NCBI GenBank assembly: GCA_902780385.1
Contig: CACZFF010000028.1
Coordinates: 1 to 62,754, forward strand
Direction of reading: 5' to 3'
Source of the DNA: an uncultured Lachnospiraceae bacterium
GTDB taxonomy: Bacteria > Bacillota > Clostridia > Lachnospirales > Lachnospiraceae
DNA: 62,754 nucleotides
The position numbers were made by a program, and so were the translations under genes. Within the stretch, counting starts at the first letter, position 1. Every line of letters starts with the position of its first letter. Below, in pieces: positions 45,015 to 54,842 of this stretch. The notes under the pieces were generated by a model that worked only from the letters and a program-made list of their open reading frames with translations, searched no databases and was not told the origin of the DNA.

Positions 45015-48000
45015 ATGAACGTTTTTTCAGAACCGCTCAGAGAGCTGGAAGCATATAAAATACTGAAAGAGCAGCTGGAATCTGCAAAAGACGGGGAAGG
45101 CGGAAGAAGTCTTCTGGCGGACAGCTGTGTGGATCCGCAGAAAGCGCACCTGATGTATGCGCTCTGCAGGGAGGATACGGTCGCGGATCACGCCAGGCTG
45201 CGCCTGGTGCTGACATACAGTGATCTGCGGGCCAGGGAAATCGCCCAGGACTGTATGTTTTATGACAAGAATGTGTGCGTTTTCCCGGCCAGGGACCTGA
45301 TCTTTTATCAGGCGGATCTCCGCGGCAATGAGATCGACAAGGAACGCCTGCAGTGTCTGCGCAGGATCATGGAAGGAAAACCCGTGACAGTGGTGACCAC
45401 TTTTTCGGCCCTTCTGACACCGCAGATCCCGACGCGGATCCTGAAGGGAAGTGTTCTGGGGATCGGCAGACGGGATGTCATCGATCTGGCGGGAACGGTC
45501 GACCGGCTGACCGCCATGGGATATGAAAAGAACTATCAGACAGAGCGGCCGGGACAGTTCGCGGTCCGCGGAGATATTCTGGATATATTTGATCTCACAC
45601 AGGAGAACCCCATCCGCATTGAATTGTGGGACGACGAAGTGGAGACGATCCGCAGCTTTGACGTCTTGAGCCAGCGCTCTGTGGAGCAGCTTGAATATGT
45701 GCAGATCTTCCCGGCATCGGAGATGATCCTGGATGATCTGCGTCTGCACGACGGCCTCAAGAGGATGAAGCAGGAGGCAGACCGTGTCAGCAGTCAGTTC
45801 CGGGAAAATGGCCGGCTTGAGGAGGGAAACAGGATAGGATCAGAGATCGCGCGCATCACGGAGGAAGCGCGTGAACTTCATGTCTACACGGGACTGGAGA
45901 GTTTTATTCATTATTTTTATCCGATGACGGAAGGTCTTCTGGATCTGTTCACACCGGAAAAATCCCTGGTATTCCTCGATGAACCGCTCCGGATCCTGCA
46001 GCACGCGAGGGCCGTGGAAACGGAATTTCGGGACAGCATGATCAACCGGTCGCAGAAAGGATATGTTCTGCCCGGGCAGATGGAACTGATCCGGGAGACA
46101 TGCGGGATCCTCAGAGATCTGGAACACTACCTTCGTGTCGGCTTTTCCGTGCTCTCCGGCGTTCCCCTGAACAGGAGCGCTGTGATCTCCCTGCCGGATG
46201 AGGATGACTGTGCCTTCTCCTTCGAAAAGACTGTTCAGATGCACGCAAGGGATGCCTCTCTGTCGGGAATGAGCTTTGAGACTCTGCGGGAGGACCTCAA
46301 AAGACGTCACAGGAACAGAGAACGGGTCATCATTGTCTCCCCTTCCCGCACGCGCGCAAAACGTCTGGCGGAGGAACTGACGGCAGAGGATGTCGTCACC
46401 TATTTCCGCGAAAATCCCGGCAAAGCCATGAAACCGGGAGACATCATGACCTGTGTCGGGCGCATGCGCAGGGGATTTGCCTATCCGGACCTGGGATTTA
46501 CGATTTTTACAGAATCGGATATTTTCGGAGAAGAAAAAAAGAAGAAAAAGAAGACCCGGCGGTATGAGGGCGGAGAGCAGATCCGCAGCTTCGCCGAGCT
46601 CCGTGTCGGAGACTACGTGGTGCACGAGCACTACGGAATCGGAATCTACAGGGGTGTTGAAAAGATCGAAGTAGACCATATTGCGAGGGACTACCTCAAG
46701 ATTGAGTACGGCGCAGGCGGCGTACTTTTTGTCATGCCCACAGACCTGACAGTCCTGCAGAAATATGCGGCGGTCGAGGGAGCCAGAAAGCCTAAGCTCA
46801 ATAAGCTGGGAACTCAGGAGTGGTCGAACACCCGCGGAAAAGTAAAAAAGGCTGTGGAAGAGGTCGCGCAGGATCTCGTTGAGCTGTACGCGAAACGCAT
46901 GGCCAGAAAGGGGCATGTCTACGGAGAGGACACAGTCTGGCAGAGAGAGCTGGAGGAGACTTTCCCCTATCAGGAGACAGATGATCAGCTTGCGGCTATC
47001 GAGGACACTAAACGGGACATGGAGAGCGGCAGGATCATGGACCGCCTGATCTGCGGCGACGTGGGATACGGAAAGACGGAAATTGCCATCCGGGCTGCCT
47101 TCAAAGCCGTGCAGGAGGGCATGCAGGTGGCTGTCCTGGTGCCGACGACGATCCTTGCCCAACAGCATTTCAACACTTTTTCCGAGAGAATGCATAATTT
47201 CCCGGTCAATATCGATGTGCTTTCCCGTTTCCGCACCGCAAAAGAGCAGAGAAAGACGATCCGCGACCTGGAGACGGGCGTCGTGGATATCATCGTGGGA
47301 ACGCATCGCCTTCTGTCCAAGGATGTGAAATTCAAAAATCTGGGGCTTCTGGTCGTGGACGAGGAGCAGCGATTCGGAGTCACGCATAAAGAAAAGATCA
47401 AAAAGATGAAAGAGGACGTGGATGTGCTGACCCTCTCCGCGACGCCCATCCCCCGCACACTCCATATGAGCATGGTGGGGATCCGCGACATGAGCGTACT
47501 GGAGCAGGCGCCCGGCGACCGCGTGCCGATCCAGACCTATGTCATGGAATATAATGAGGAAATGGTCCGCGAAGCCATCGTCAGGGAACTATCCCGCAAA
47601 GGCCAGGTCTACTATGTCCATAACCGTGTCAATGATATAGCCAGGGCTGCTCTGGAAGTTCAGAACCTGGTTCCTGAGGCCAGGGTGACTTATGCCCACG
47701 GAAAGATGAAGGAATCCGAGCTGGAACAGATCATGTATGATTTTATCAGCGGCCAGATCGATATTCTGGTATCCACAACGATCATCGAGACGGGCCTGGA
47801 TATTTCCAATGTCAATACCATCATCATCAGCGACGCGGACAAGCTGGGCCTCTCCCAGCTTTATCAGCTGCGGGGACGTGTCGGCCGTACGGGAAGGACT
47901 GCCTTCGCTTTCCTCATGTATCAGCGCGGCCAGATCCTCAAAGAGGTCGCAGAGAAGCGCCTGGCTGCCATCCGTGAGTTCACAGAACTGGGAAGCGGTT

Positions 48001-48626
48001 TCCGCATCGCCATGCGGGATCTGGAAATCCGCGGTGCAGGCAGTGTCCTGGGCCGTGCCCAGCACGGAAATATGACAGCGGTCGGCTACGACCTGTACTG
48101 CAAGTTTCTGGAAGGCGCTGTCAAAAAAGCAAAAGGCGAGGAGATAAAAGAGGAAAAGACGGTCACGGTCAATCTACTGGTAGACGCTTTCCTGCCCGAA
48201 AATTACATAGTCAATGAAGAGCAGAAGCTGGAGATCTATAAAAGAATCGCGGCCATCGACAGCGTCTCCGACGTTGAGGATGTCCGCGATGAGCTGATGG
48301 ACCGATTTGGAAATCTGCCGCTGCCGGCAAGGAACCTTCTGCGTGTCGCCCTGATCCGCTCAGTTGCCGCGCGCCTGGATCTGTCGGAGATCACCGGAAA
48401 CGGCGGCTCCCTCAAGATCATACCGGATGCGGAGGCAAAGGGTCTGAAGGTGGAGAATATCCCCCGTCTTCTCCAGGTTTACCGGGGACACCTCTCTTTT
48501 ACGGCAAAGGGAACTCCTCAGTTCCAGCTGAAGTACCCTGTGTCCGGAAGCGTTGTCAAGGATGTAGAGACCCTCCTGCAGGTGACCGAAGACCTGCTGG
48601 TGAATATGTCAAAACTCCTGCGTTAA
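45015..48626 (+). CDS. mfd: Transcription-repair coupling factor
   Basis: A 1203-residue DNA translocase that displaces stalled RNA polymerase and recruits UvrA. The N-terminal UvrB-like region spans about 1-340. The CarD/RID polymerase-interaction domain starts near 530 (GDYVVHEHYGIGIYRGVEKI). The helicase core has Walker A GDVGYGKTEIA (near 680), DEEQRFGV (near 782) and SATPIPRTLHMSM. The C-terminal TRCF domain ends the protein (FLPENYIVNEEQKLEIYKRI). Length is typical. It converges on pyrC with a 61-base gap and no clear terminator. Confidence 0.97.
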   Translation: MNVFSEPLRELEAYKILKEQLESAKDGEGGRSLLADSCVDPQKAHLMYALCREDTVADHARLRLVLTYSDLRAREIAQDCMFYDKNVCVFPARDLIFYQADLRGNEIDKERLQCLRRIMEGKPVTVVTTFSALLTPQIPTRILKGSVLGIGRRDVIDLAGTVDRLTAMGYEKNYQTERPGQFAVRGDILDIFDLTQENPIRIELWDDEVETIRSFDVLSQRSVEQLEYVQIFPASEMILDDLRLHDGLKRMKQEADRVSSQFRENGRLEEGNRIGSEIARITEEARELHVYTGLESFIHYFYPMTEGLLDLFTPEKSLVFLDEPLRILQHARAVETEFRDSMINRSQKGYVLPGQMELIRETCGILRDLEHYLRVGFSVLSGVPLNRSAVISLPDEDDCAFSFEKTVQMHARDASLSGMSFETLREDLKRRHRNRERVIIVSPSRTRAKRLAEELTAEDVVTYFRENPGKAMKPGDIMTCVGRMRRGFAYPDLGFTIFTESDIFGEEKKKKKKTRRYEGGEQIRSFAELRVGDYVVHEHYGIGIYRGVEKIEVDHIARDYLKIEYGAGGVLFVMPTDLTVLQKYAAVEGARKPKLNKLGTQEWSNTRGKVKKAVEEVAQDLVELYAKRMARKGHVYGEDTVWQRELEETFPYQETDDQLAAIEDTKRDMESGRIMDRLICGDVGYGKTEIAIRAAFKAVQEGMQVAVLVPTTILAQQHFNTFSERMHNFPVNIDVLSRFRTAKEQRKTIRDLETGVVDIIVGTHRLLSKDVKFKNLGLLVVDEEQRFGVTHKEKIKKMKEDVDVLTLSATPIPRTLHMSMVGIRDMSVLEQAPGDRVPIQTYVMEYNEEMVREAIVRELSRKGQVYYVHNRVNDIARAALEVQNLVPEARVTYAHGKMKESELEQIMYDFISGQIDILVSTTIIETGLDISNVNTIIISDADKLGLSQLYQLRGRVGRTGRTAFAFLMYQRGQILKEVAEKRLAAIREFTELGSGFRIAMRDLEIRGAGSVLGRAQHGNMTAVGYDLYCKFLEGAVKKAKGEEIKEEKTVTVNLLVDAFLPENYIVNEEQKLEIYKRIAAIDSVSDVEDVRDELMDRFGNLPLPARNLLRVALIRSVAARLDLSEITGNGGSLKIIPDAEAKGLKVENIPRLLQVYRGHLSFTAKGTPQFQLKYPVSGSVVKDVETLLQVTEDLLVNMSKLLR

Positions 48627-48687
48627 GAATGCAATAGACGCGGGGAGGTCGGGAGAGAGGGCAGCAGAGCTGCCTATGCCCTGTTTC

Positions 48688-49974
48688 CTATCTTTCAAAA
48701 ATGATCTCTCCCGAGGCGATGGTATAGCGGATCAGGCCGGGAAGTTCCATTCCCAGGAAGGGGGAGTTGGAGGAGCGGGAGGCGAAGGGCTTTTCTACTG
48801 TCCATACGGCACCGGGGTCAAACAGGACAAGGTCGGCAGGCGCATCCTCGCTGACGCGGCCGGCCTTGAGATGATAGAAATCCGCCGGATTGCAGGTGAG
48901 GCAGGCGAGGAACTGCCGCATGGTCAGATATCCAGGCTGCACAAGGTTTTTCAGGCCCAGGGAGAAAGCCGTCTCCAGGCCGATCATTCCGCTGGGAGCC
49001 TTGGGGAAATCCTGCGCCTTTTCGAAATCCGCGTGGGGGGCGTGATCGGTGGCGATCAGGTCGATCGTGCCGTCCGCCAGGCCCTCTATGATCGCGCGGC
49101 GGTCCTCTTCTGTGCGCAGAGGAGGGTTGACCTTGGCGAGAGTTCCGCAGCGGAGAACGGCGTCTTCCGTCAGGGAGAAATGATGCGGCGTTGCTTCCGC
49201 GTGGATGCGGGGATTCTGCCTTCGGGCTTTGCGGACAAGGTCCACACCCTCTGCGGTGGATATATGCTGGATGCAGAGGGGCGCACCGGTCCTGACTGCC
49301 AGCTCCACATCTCTGCGGATCAGGGTGATCTCCGCCTCGCGGGGAGATCCGGCAAGGCCAAGAGATTGAGCAGCCTTTCCGCCGCCGTTGACCCCGTTCT
49401 GGGAGATCAGTGTTTTGTCCTCCTCGTGGAGGCTGACGGGCAGATTCAGGCGTTTTGCCGCCAGCAGGGCTTTTTCCAGGACGGACGAGTCCATGACGGG
49501 GACACCGTCATCTGTAAAGCCTGCGGCTCCCGCGGCGGCAAGGGCATCGAAATCGACCGTCTCTTTTCCCTTCATGCCCTGCGTGACATTGGCACAGCTG
49601 TAGAGATGGATCTTTTCCTTCTTTGCCCGTGTCAGAATGTCGGAGAGGACAGATACGCTGTCCACGACAGGATTGGTGTTGGCCATGAGGATTATACTCG
49701 TATATCCGCCACGTGCCGCCGCAAGAGATCCGGTGTGCAGATCTTCCTTGTGCGTATATCCGGGATCACGGAAATGCACGTGGGTATCAATGAGGCCCGG
49801 CGCAGCACAGAGACCCTCGCCGTCAAGCACGCGCAGTGAGGGAATACTGTCCCCGGAATTCAGGGAAAGATCCCTTCCGATACGCGAAAACTTCCCGTTT
49901 TCGATCAGCAGATCTGTTTTCTGTTCTGTTCCGGAGGCGGGATCATACAGATAGACATTCTTTATAAGAAACAT
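48688..49974 (-). CDS. pyrC: Dihydroorotase
   Basis: A 428-residue class I dihydroorotase that cyclises carbamoyl-aspartate in pyrimidine synthesis. The start MFLIKNVYLYDPASG follows GGGAGG. Metal ligands appear in DTHVHFRDPG (H65, H67) and SLHEEDKTL, with ATDHAPH late in the protein. Length matches the class. It is oriented away from plsC-pyrK-pyrD but belongs to the same local pyrimidine group. Confidence 0.95.
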   Translation of the reverse strand: MFLIKNVYLYDPASGTEQKTDLLIENGKFSRIGRDLSLNSGDSIPSLRVLDGEGLCAAPGLIDTHVHFRDPGYTHKEDLHTGSLAAARGGYTSIILMANTNPVVDSVSVLSDILTRAKKEKIHLYSCANVTQGMKGKETVDFDALAAAGAAGFTDDGVPVMDSSVLEKALLAAKRLNLPVSLHEEDKTLISQNGVNGGGKAAQSLGLAGSPREAEITLIRRDVELAVRTGAPLCIQHISTAEGVDLVRKARRQNPRIHAEATPHHFSLTEDAVLRCGTLAKVNPPLRTEEDRRAIIEGLADGTIDLIATDHAPHADFEKAQDFPKAPSGMIGLETAFSLGLKNLVQPGYLTMRQFLACLTCNPADFYHLKAGRVSEDAPADLVLFDPGAVWTVEKPFASRSSNSPFLGMELPGLIRYTIASGEIIFER

Positions 49975-50049
49975 GGTTTTCCTCCCTGTAAAGTCTTCGG
50001 CGGCGGGATGCCGGATTTTTGTGCTTTCCTGTACCCAGTATAGCACAAA

Positions 50050-50098
50050 AGGAGACAGGAGGAGACAGGGGACGGTTCTTTGTCTCCTCCTGTCTCCT
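50050..50098. repeat. REP-like palindrome with GGGGACGGTTCTT loop, copy 1
   Basis: A perfect 18-bp inverted repeat, AGGAGACAGGAGGAGACA and its complement (50050-50067, 50081-50098), with the 13-base loop GGGGACGGTTCTT. Related copies are at 57019-57068 and 60182-60210. The rest of the 49975-50283 gap holds only a TATACT -10-like word near 50133. Confidence 0.85.
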
Positions 50099-50283
50099 AA
50101 CACTAATTGTTTTAAAAAACTATGACAGTGTGGTATACTATTTCAGAACAAATGGAACTGTTTACTGTAAAAGTTCGATCAAGCGGCTGCGCGGTTTGGG
50201 GGTGCATGGCCTCAGGTATGAATGAGGCAAGTGTCCGGCCCCTGAAGAGCGGACCGGAAAGATAGAAAGGTTATGATTTAAAT

Positions 50284-51024
50284 ATGTGGATAATTCGTCT
50301 GGCACTGACAGCAATCGTTCTGGTGCTGGTACTTTTGATCGGTGTAATTGAGCATGTGATCACCTGGGTGGTCGGGAAGATCAATCCCGATGCGAGCCTG
50401 CGGATGAGAAGCAGTTATGTACGCATGGGGACGAAACTGGTCTGGCTGATCGCGGCCGGAAAAACGACTGTGATCGGAAAAGAAAAAATCCCGACTGACA
50501 GGCCGGTCCTGTTCGTCGGCAACCACCGCAGTATGCTGGATGTCGTGATCTGCCTGTCGGTGATCCCCTTCCCTGTCGGCTTTATTTCAAAAATCGAACT
50601 GGAAAAAATTCCTCTCCTGCGCATGCAGATGCGGGATATCAACTGTCTCTTCCTCGACAGAAAGGATGACAGAAAGGCACTGAAGGTGATCCTCAGAGCT
50701 ATCGAACTGGTCAAGGGCGGGCAGTCCATGTTTATTTTCCCGGAGGGGACCCGGCCCAAAGAGGAAGGGAAATTCCTCCCCTTCCACGCGGGCAGTTTTA
50801 AGATCGCGACAAAGGCAAAGGTTCCTGTCGTTCCGGTCACCATCGTGGGAACAGGGGATATTCTGGAAGACCACTTCCCTAAGATCAAGGCGGCACCGGT
50901 CGTCGTGGAGTTCGGCGATCCGATTGAGACCGCTTCCATGAGCCGCGACGAGCAGAAGGAACTTCCGGACCGCGTACGCGATCTGATCATGGAGACATAT
51001 GACCGCAACCGCAGGCTCTTGTAG
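50284..51024 (+). CDS. plsC: 1-acyl-sn-glycerol-3-phosphate acyltransferase
   Basis: A 246-residue membrane-associated acyltransferase making phosphatidic acid. An N-terminal helix (LALTAIVLVLVLLIGVIEHVI) anchors it. The catalytic NHRSMLD (80-86, an HX4D motif) and FPEGTRPKEEG are the two defining motifs. Length is typical. No strong ribosome site is visible beyond GAAAGG. It starts the plus-strand cluster leading into the pyrimidine genes. Confidence 0.93.
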   Translation: MWIIRLALTAIVLVLVLLIGVIEHVITWVVGKINPDASLRMRSSYVRMGTKLVWLIAAGKTTVIGKEKIPTDRPVLFVGNHRSMLDVVICLSVIPFPVGFISKIELEKIPLLRMQMRDINCLFLDRKDDRKALKVILRAIELVKGGQSMFIFPEGTRPKEEGKFLPFHAGSFKIATKAKVPVVPVTIVGTGDILEDHFPKIKAAPVVVEFGDPIETASMSRDEQKELPDRVRDLIMETYDRNRRLL

Positions 51025-51043
51025 ACAGGAGACGATCTGACTG

Positions 51044-51844
51044 ATGAAAAAAAAGACAACAATGACCGTTCTTGACAGCCGTATGCTGGCGCAGGATATA
51101 TGGTCCCTGGAACTTGCCTATGCGCCGGAGGACCTTCCGGAAAAAGTATGCCCGGGACAGTTTGCCGGGCTCTATCCCGCCGGAGGCGAGATGCTCCTTA
51201 TGCGTCCCATCAGTATCTGCCGCTGGGACAGCGGGCGCGGCGCCCTGCGCTTTGTCTACCGGGCAGCGGGAAAAGGTACGCGTTCCTTTACGGAGCTCAG
51301 GGCCGGGGACAAAATGGATATGCTCGGCATTCTGGGCAACGGATATGACCTCGATGAGCTTGGCGGAAAGCATGTGCTATTGCTGGGAGGCGGAATCGGT
51401 GTGCCCCCCATGCTGGAACTGGCGGCTGCCCTGAACAGGTCGGAGGACGCGGGGACCAGGGTCACCGCTGTGATGGGATATAGAAATAACGAGCTCTTCC
51501 TCAAAGAGGAGATGGAGGAGTTTGCGGACGTCTACATTGCCACTGAGGACGGCAGCGCCGGCACCAGGGGCAATGTTCTGGACGCGGTACGGGAGAATGA
51601 ACTTCAGGCGGATGTTCTGTGTGCCTGCGGCCCTCTTCCCATGCTGCGCGCCATCAAGCACTATGCGCAGGAAAAGGATATTCCCGCTTTTCTGTCTCTG
51701 GAGGAGCGGATGGCCTGCGGGGTAGGTGTGTGCCTTGGCTGTGTTGCAAAGACGACCAGGACAGATGAACATTCCAAAGTCCACAATGCCCGTGTCTGTG
51801 TGGAAGGCCCGGTCTTTTCAGCGGATGATGTAGACCTGGACTGA
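51044..51844 (+). CDS. pyrK: Dihydroorotate dehydrogenase B electron-transfer subunit
   Basis: A 266-residue flavoprotein-type subunit carrying FAD and a [2Fe-2S] cluster that passes electrons from PyrD to NAD+. FAD-binding RPISICRWDSG and NAD-binding LGGGIGVPPMLELAAAL are visible, and the C-terminal cluster motif reads CGVGVCLGC with a later Cys in RVCVEGP. It pairs with pyrD after a 102-base gap containing a terminator-like hairpin. Confidence 0.95.
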   Translation: MKKKTTMTVLDSRMLAQDIWSLELAYAPEDLPEKVCPGQFAGLYPAGGEMLLMRPISICRWDSGRGALRFVYRAAGKGTRSFTELRAGDKMDMLGILGNGYDLDELGGKHVLLLGGGIGVPPMLELAAALNRSEDAGTRVTAVMGYRNNELFLKEEMEEFADVYIATEDGSAGTRGNVLDAVRENELQADVLCACGPLPMLRAIKHYAQEKDIPAFLSLEERMACGVGVCLGCVAKTTRTDEHSKVHNARVCVEGPVFSADDVDLD

Positions 51845-51897
51845 CGTAAAAAGCCTCTCACGGCAGTGTGCCATGGCAGAATTGTATCTCTGTAAAC

Positions 51898-51918
51898 AAC
51901 CGGATTTATCCGGTTTTT
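51898..51918 (+). terminator. Terminator-like hairpin between pyrK and pyrD
   Basis: AACCGGA-TTTA-TCCGGTT followed by TTT (51898-51918), 29 bases before pyrD. As the two genes encode subunits of one enzyme, it may attenuate rather than stop transcription. Confidence 0.6.
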
Positions 51919-51946
51919 CCCTGCTTATTGTATAGAGGAACCTCCA

Positions 51947-52888
51947 TTGAACACTTCCAATTCATTACCTGAAATGTCATTACAGAAACCGGACATGTCC
52001 GTGACCATTGCGGGCGTGACCTTCAAAAATCCGGTGCTCACGGCTTCGGGAACCTTTGGATCCGGGCTTGAGTATGCGGAATTCATCGACCTTGGCCGGC
52101 TGGGCGGTGTCGTTACAAAAGGTGTTTCCAATGTCCCGTGGCCGGGTAATCCCACGCCGCGCGTGACAGAGGTCAGCGCCGGTATGCTCAATGCCATCGG
52201 CCTGCAGAATCCGGGCATGGAGGTCTTCATCGAACGCGATCTGGCTTTTTTGAAAGGCGTGGACACGAAAGTGATCGTCAATGTCTGCGGCAAGAGCGTA
52301 GAGGACTATCTGGACGTTGTCAGGCGCCTGCAGAAGGAGGCAGTGGACATGCTCGAGATCAACGTCTCGTGTCCCAATGTCAAGGAGGGCGCCATCGCCT
52401 TCGGCCAGAATCCGGACGCGCTGTATGACATCACCTGCAGGATCAAAAAAGAGGCGGCGCAGCCTGTGATCATGAAGCTCACACCCAATGTGACTGATAT
52501 CACGCAGATGGCCCGCGCGGCAGAGGCAGGCGGCGCAGACGCGATCTCTCTGATCAATACGATCACGGGAGCAAAGATCGATATTGAAAAGAGACAGTTC
52601 GTGCTGGCCAACAAGACCGGCGGTCTTTCCGGTCCTGCGATCAAACCGGTCGCGGTCCGTATGGTATGGCAGGCGGCCCAGGCGGTCTCCATTCCCGTGA
52701 TCGGTATGGGCGGAATCGCCACAGCAGAGGATGCCATTGAATTTATGATGGCAGGAGCGTCCGCTGTTGCTGTCGGAGCCATGAATTTCCATGATCCCTA
52801 TACGACAGTGCGTGTGGCGGAGGGCATGGAAAAATGGTGCGCCTCCCACGGAGTGGACCGTGTGTCTTCCCTGACAGGAATAGTCTGA
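51947..52888 (+). CDS. pyrD: Dihydroorotate dehydrogenase B catalytic subunit
   Basis: A 313-residue class 1B enzyme oxidising dihydroorotate to orotate with FMN. A TTG at 51947 is chosen as start because GAGG lies nine bases upstream; the next ATG (51974) has no ribosome site. Motifs include NPVLTASGTFGSGLEY, NAIGLQNPG, NVSCPNVKEG with the catalytic Cys, and GMGGIATAEDAIEFMMAGAS. It works with PyrK. The GAGGAACCTC around the ribosome site is self-complementary and could affect initiation. Confidence 0.95.
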   Translation: MNTSNSLPEMSLQKPDMSVTIAGVTFKNPVLTASGTFGSGLEYAEFIDLGRLGGVVTKGVSNVPWPGNPTPRVTEVSAGMLNAIGLQNPGMEVFIERDLAFLKGVDTKVIVNVCGKSVEDYLDVVRRLQKEAVDMLEINVSCPNVKEGAIAFGQNPDALYDITCRIKKEAAQPVIMKLTPNVTDITQMARAAEAGGADAISLINTITGAKIDIEKRQFVLANKTGGLSGPAIKPVAVRMVWQAAQAVSIPVIGMGGIATAEDAIEFMMAGASAVAVGAMNFHDPYTTVRVAEGMEKWCASHGVDRVSSLTGIV

Positions 52889-53134
52889 ATATGGGGAGCA
52901 GGGCGGCACAGATATGCTGATTTCATATGTTTTCGCATATGTTCAGACGGATGTGTCGGATACCCGCATGCGGGGTAAAAAACCTGCGGGCGGGTCTTGA
53001 ATGGATACCCTTATAAAAATTTTTTGAAGGATACAGACAAGCAGCATTTGATTCACTGAAAGCTCGTCGGGACAGAAAGAAAAAGCATGAAGGGGGTATG
53101 CGTTTTCTGATGTCAGGACGGATGATAAAAATGT

Positions 53135-54034
53135 ATGGATAAGAAAAAAACGATTACCAGAAATGCCTGTGCCAAGATCAATCTGGGTCTTGATGTTGTA
53201 GGTGTCCGCGGGGACGGCTATCATCTGCTTCGCATGATCATGCAGCAGATCGACCTGTTTGATACGCTGACTTTCACAGTCACGGAAGCACAGGGGACAG
53301 GGGAGATCCGCCTCATCGATGAGAGCGGGCTGTCTCCCGTCGGAGAGGACAATCTGATCTGCCGCGCGGTCCGCATGATGAAGGAGCAGTATGATCTTCA
53401 TGCGGATGTTGAAGTGCGTCTCATCAAGAGAATTCCGCTTGCGGCAGGGCTTGCAGGCGGGAGTACGGACGCGGCGGCTGCATTTATCGCGATCAGAGAT
53501 CTTCTGGTCCCGCAGGTGACTGATCAGGAACTGATGGAACTCGGCGTCCGTCTGGGCGCTGACATTCCTTACTGCATCGCCGGCGGGACGAAGCTGTCCG
53601 AGGGAATCGGTGAAATACTCACAGAACTTCCGCCCATGCCGGAATGCGCCATTGTCCTCATTAAGCCGGAGGCGTCTGCTTCCACAGCTCATGTCTACAA
53701 GGCGCTGGACGCACTCGGCGGATATCATCATCCCGATATTGACGGACAGATCGAGGCCTTGCGTGCCGGCGATCTGCGAGGCCTGTCGGAGAGATGCGAA
53801 AATGTTCTGGAGCTTGTCACGGGAGCAAATCTTCCTGTTATCGGCAGGATAGAGGAATTCCTGATGGAACAGGGCGCCATTGCCTCTCGTATGAGCGGCA
53901 GCGGCCCAAGTGTGTTCGGTATTTTTGAAACCCGGGAGCAGGCAGAAAATGCCCGAGAGGCATTTCTGCAAACAGAATCTGCAGCGGGATGCCATAGCTT
54001 CATCTGCGCCCCCGTATCTGATTCTGGGATGTAA
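53135..54034 (+). CDS. ispE: 4-diphosphocytidyl-2-C-methyl-D-erythritol kinase
   Basis: A 299-residue GHMP kinase of the MEP isoprenoid pathway. KINLGLDVVGVRGDGYHLL (about 11-29) and the ATP loop PLAAGLAGGSTDAAAA are the clear IspE signatures, and SGSGPSVFGIF is the third GHMP motif. The ribosome site is weak. The 246-base gap before it contains a CCCGCATGCGGG palindrome near 52966 but no clear terminator. Confidence 0.94.
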   Translation: MDKKKTITRNACAKINLGLDVVGVRGDGYHLLRMIMQQIDLFDTLTFTVTEAQGTGEIRLIDESGLSPVGEDNLICRAVRMMKEQYDLHADVEVRLIKRIPLAAGLAGGSTDAAAAFIAIRDLLVPQVTDQELMELGVRLGADIPYCIAGGTKLSEGIGEILTELPPMPECAIVLIKPEASASTAHVYKALDALGGYHHPDIDGQIEALRAGDLRGLSERCENVLELVTGANLPVIGRIEEFLMEQGAIASRMSGSGPSVFGIFETREQAENAREAFLQTESAAGCHSFICAPVSDSGM

Positions 54035-54082
54035 TACTTGCTTATCGCCGAATATGGATCCGGCGGATGCTTGGAGGTAACA

Positions 54083-54820
54083 ATGTCAGAACAGAAAAAG
54101 AAGAAATACAATGAAAAAGAGTTCCTGTCTGTGATTCCCGAGGCAATGCCCGCGCAGGATGATCAGCAGTCCATCCCCCTCAGAGAAACGGTTTTTCTGA
54201 CTCTTCGAAAACTGATCCTGACGGGAAAACTTGATCCCGGAGAAAGGCTTACCGAAGTCCGTCTGGGGAAAATCCTCGGAACCAGCAGGACGCCCATCCG
54301 CGAAGCCATCCGCAAGCTGGAGATTGAAGGACTTGTCACCATTACGCCCGGAAGCGGCGCCAGAGTCGCCAAGATCACGGAAGGTGATCTGCAGGATGTC
54401 ATGGAAGTGAGAAGCACACTTGATCAGCTGTGTGCCAGGCTGGCCAGTCAGAGAATTTCCGAGGAAGACAAGAAAGAGCTTATCAAGGCAAATGAGACCT
54501 TTGAGTACAGCACCAAATTCGGCAATGAACAGGAAATCGCGGAGAGCGATGTCCATTTTCATGAAGTGATCACAAGAGCCGCGGGAAACAGACGTCTGGA
54601 CCAGGTGATGAACGGCATGGCAGACACTATATACCGCTTCCGCTATGAATATATACGGGATGATCTGCACTATGAAGAACTGATCATGGAGCACCGCGCG
54701 ATCTGCCGCGCCATTCTGGACAGAGACCCGGAACAGGCAGCCGCTGCGGCAAAGGACCATATCGACCGTCAGCACGAGTTCATCCTCGGGCAGCTTCGCA
54801 AATCCAAATCCGAAAAATAA
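54083..54820 (+). CDS. GntR-family (FadR/FCD type) transcriptional regulator
   Basis: A 245-residue regulator starting MSEQKKKKYNEKEF after GGAGG. The winged helix is LGKILGTSRTPIREAIRKLE with GLVTITPGSGARVAKI. The C-terminal FCD domain has spaced histidines (DVHFHEVI, HRAICRAI, DHIDRQH) that usually bind a metal and an organic acid ligand. It sits between ispE and murI, neither a typical FCD target; regulon unknown. Confidence 0.9.
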   Translation: MSEQKKKKYNEKEFLSVIPEAMPAQDDQQSIPLRETVFLTLRKLILTGKLDPGERLTEVRLGKILGTSRTPIREAIRKLEIEGLVTITPGSGARVAKITEGDLQDVMEVRSTLDQLCARLASQRISEEDKKELIKANETFEYSTKFGNEQEIAESDVHFHEVITRAAGNRRLDQVMNGMADTIYRFRYEYIRDDLHYEELIMEHRAICRAILDRDPEQAAAAAKDHIDRQHEFILGQLRKSKSEK

Positions 54821-54842
54821 TGTATAGTAAAGACTGATACAT

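Noticed and set aside
52950-52990. Terminator at the CCCGCATGCGGG palindrome
   Set aside because: Followed by an A run rather than a T run on the plus strand, and no suitable tail on the minus strand.
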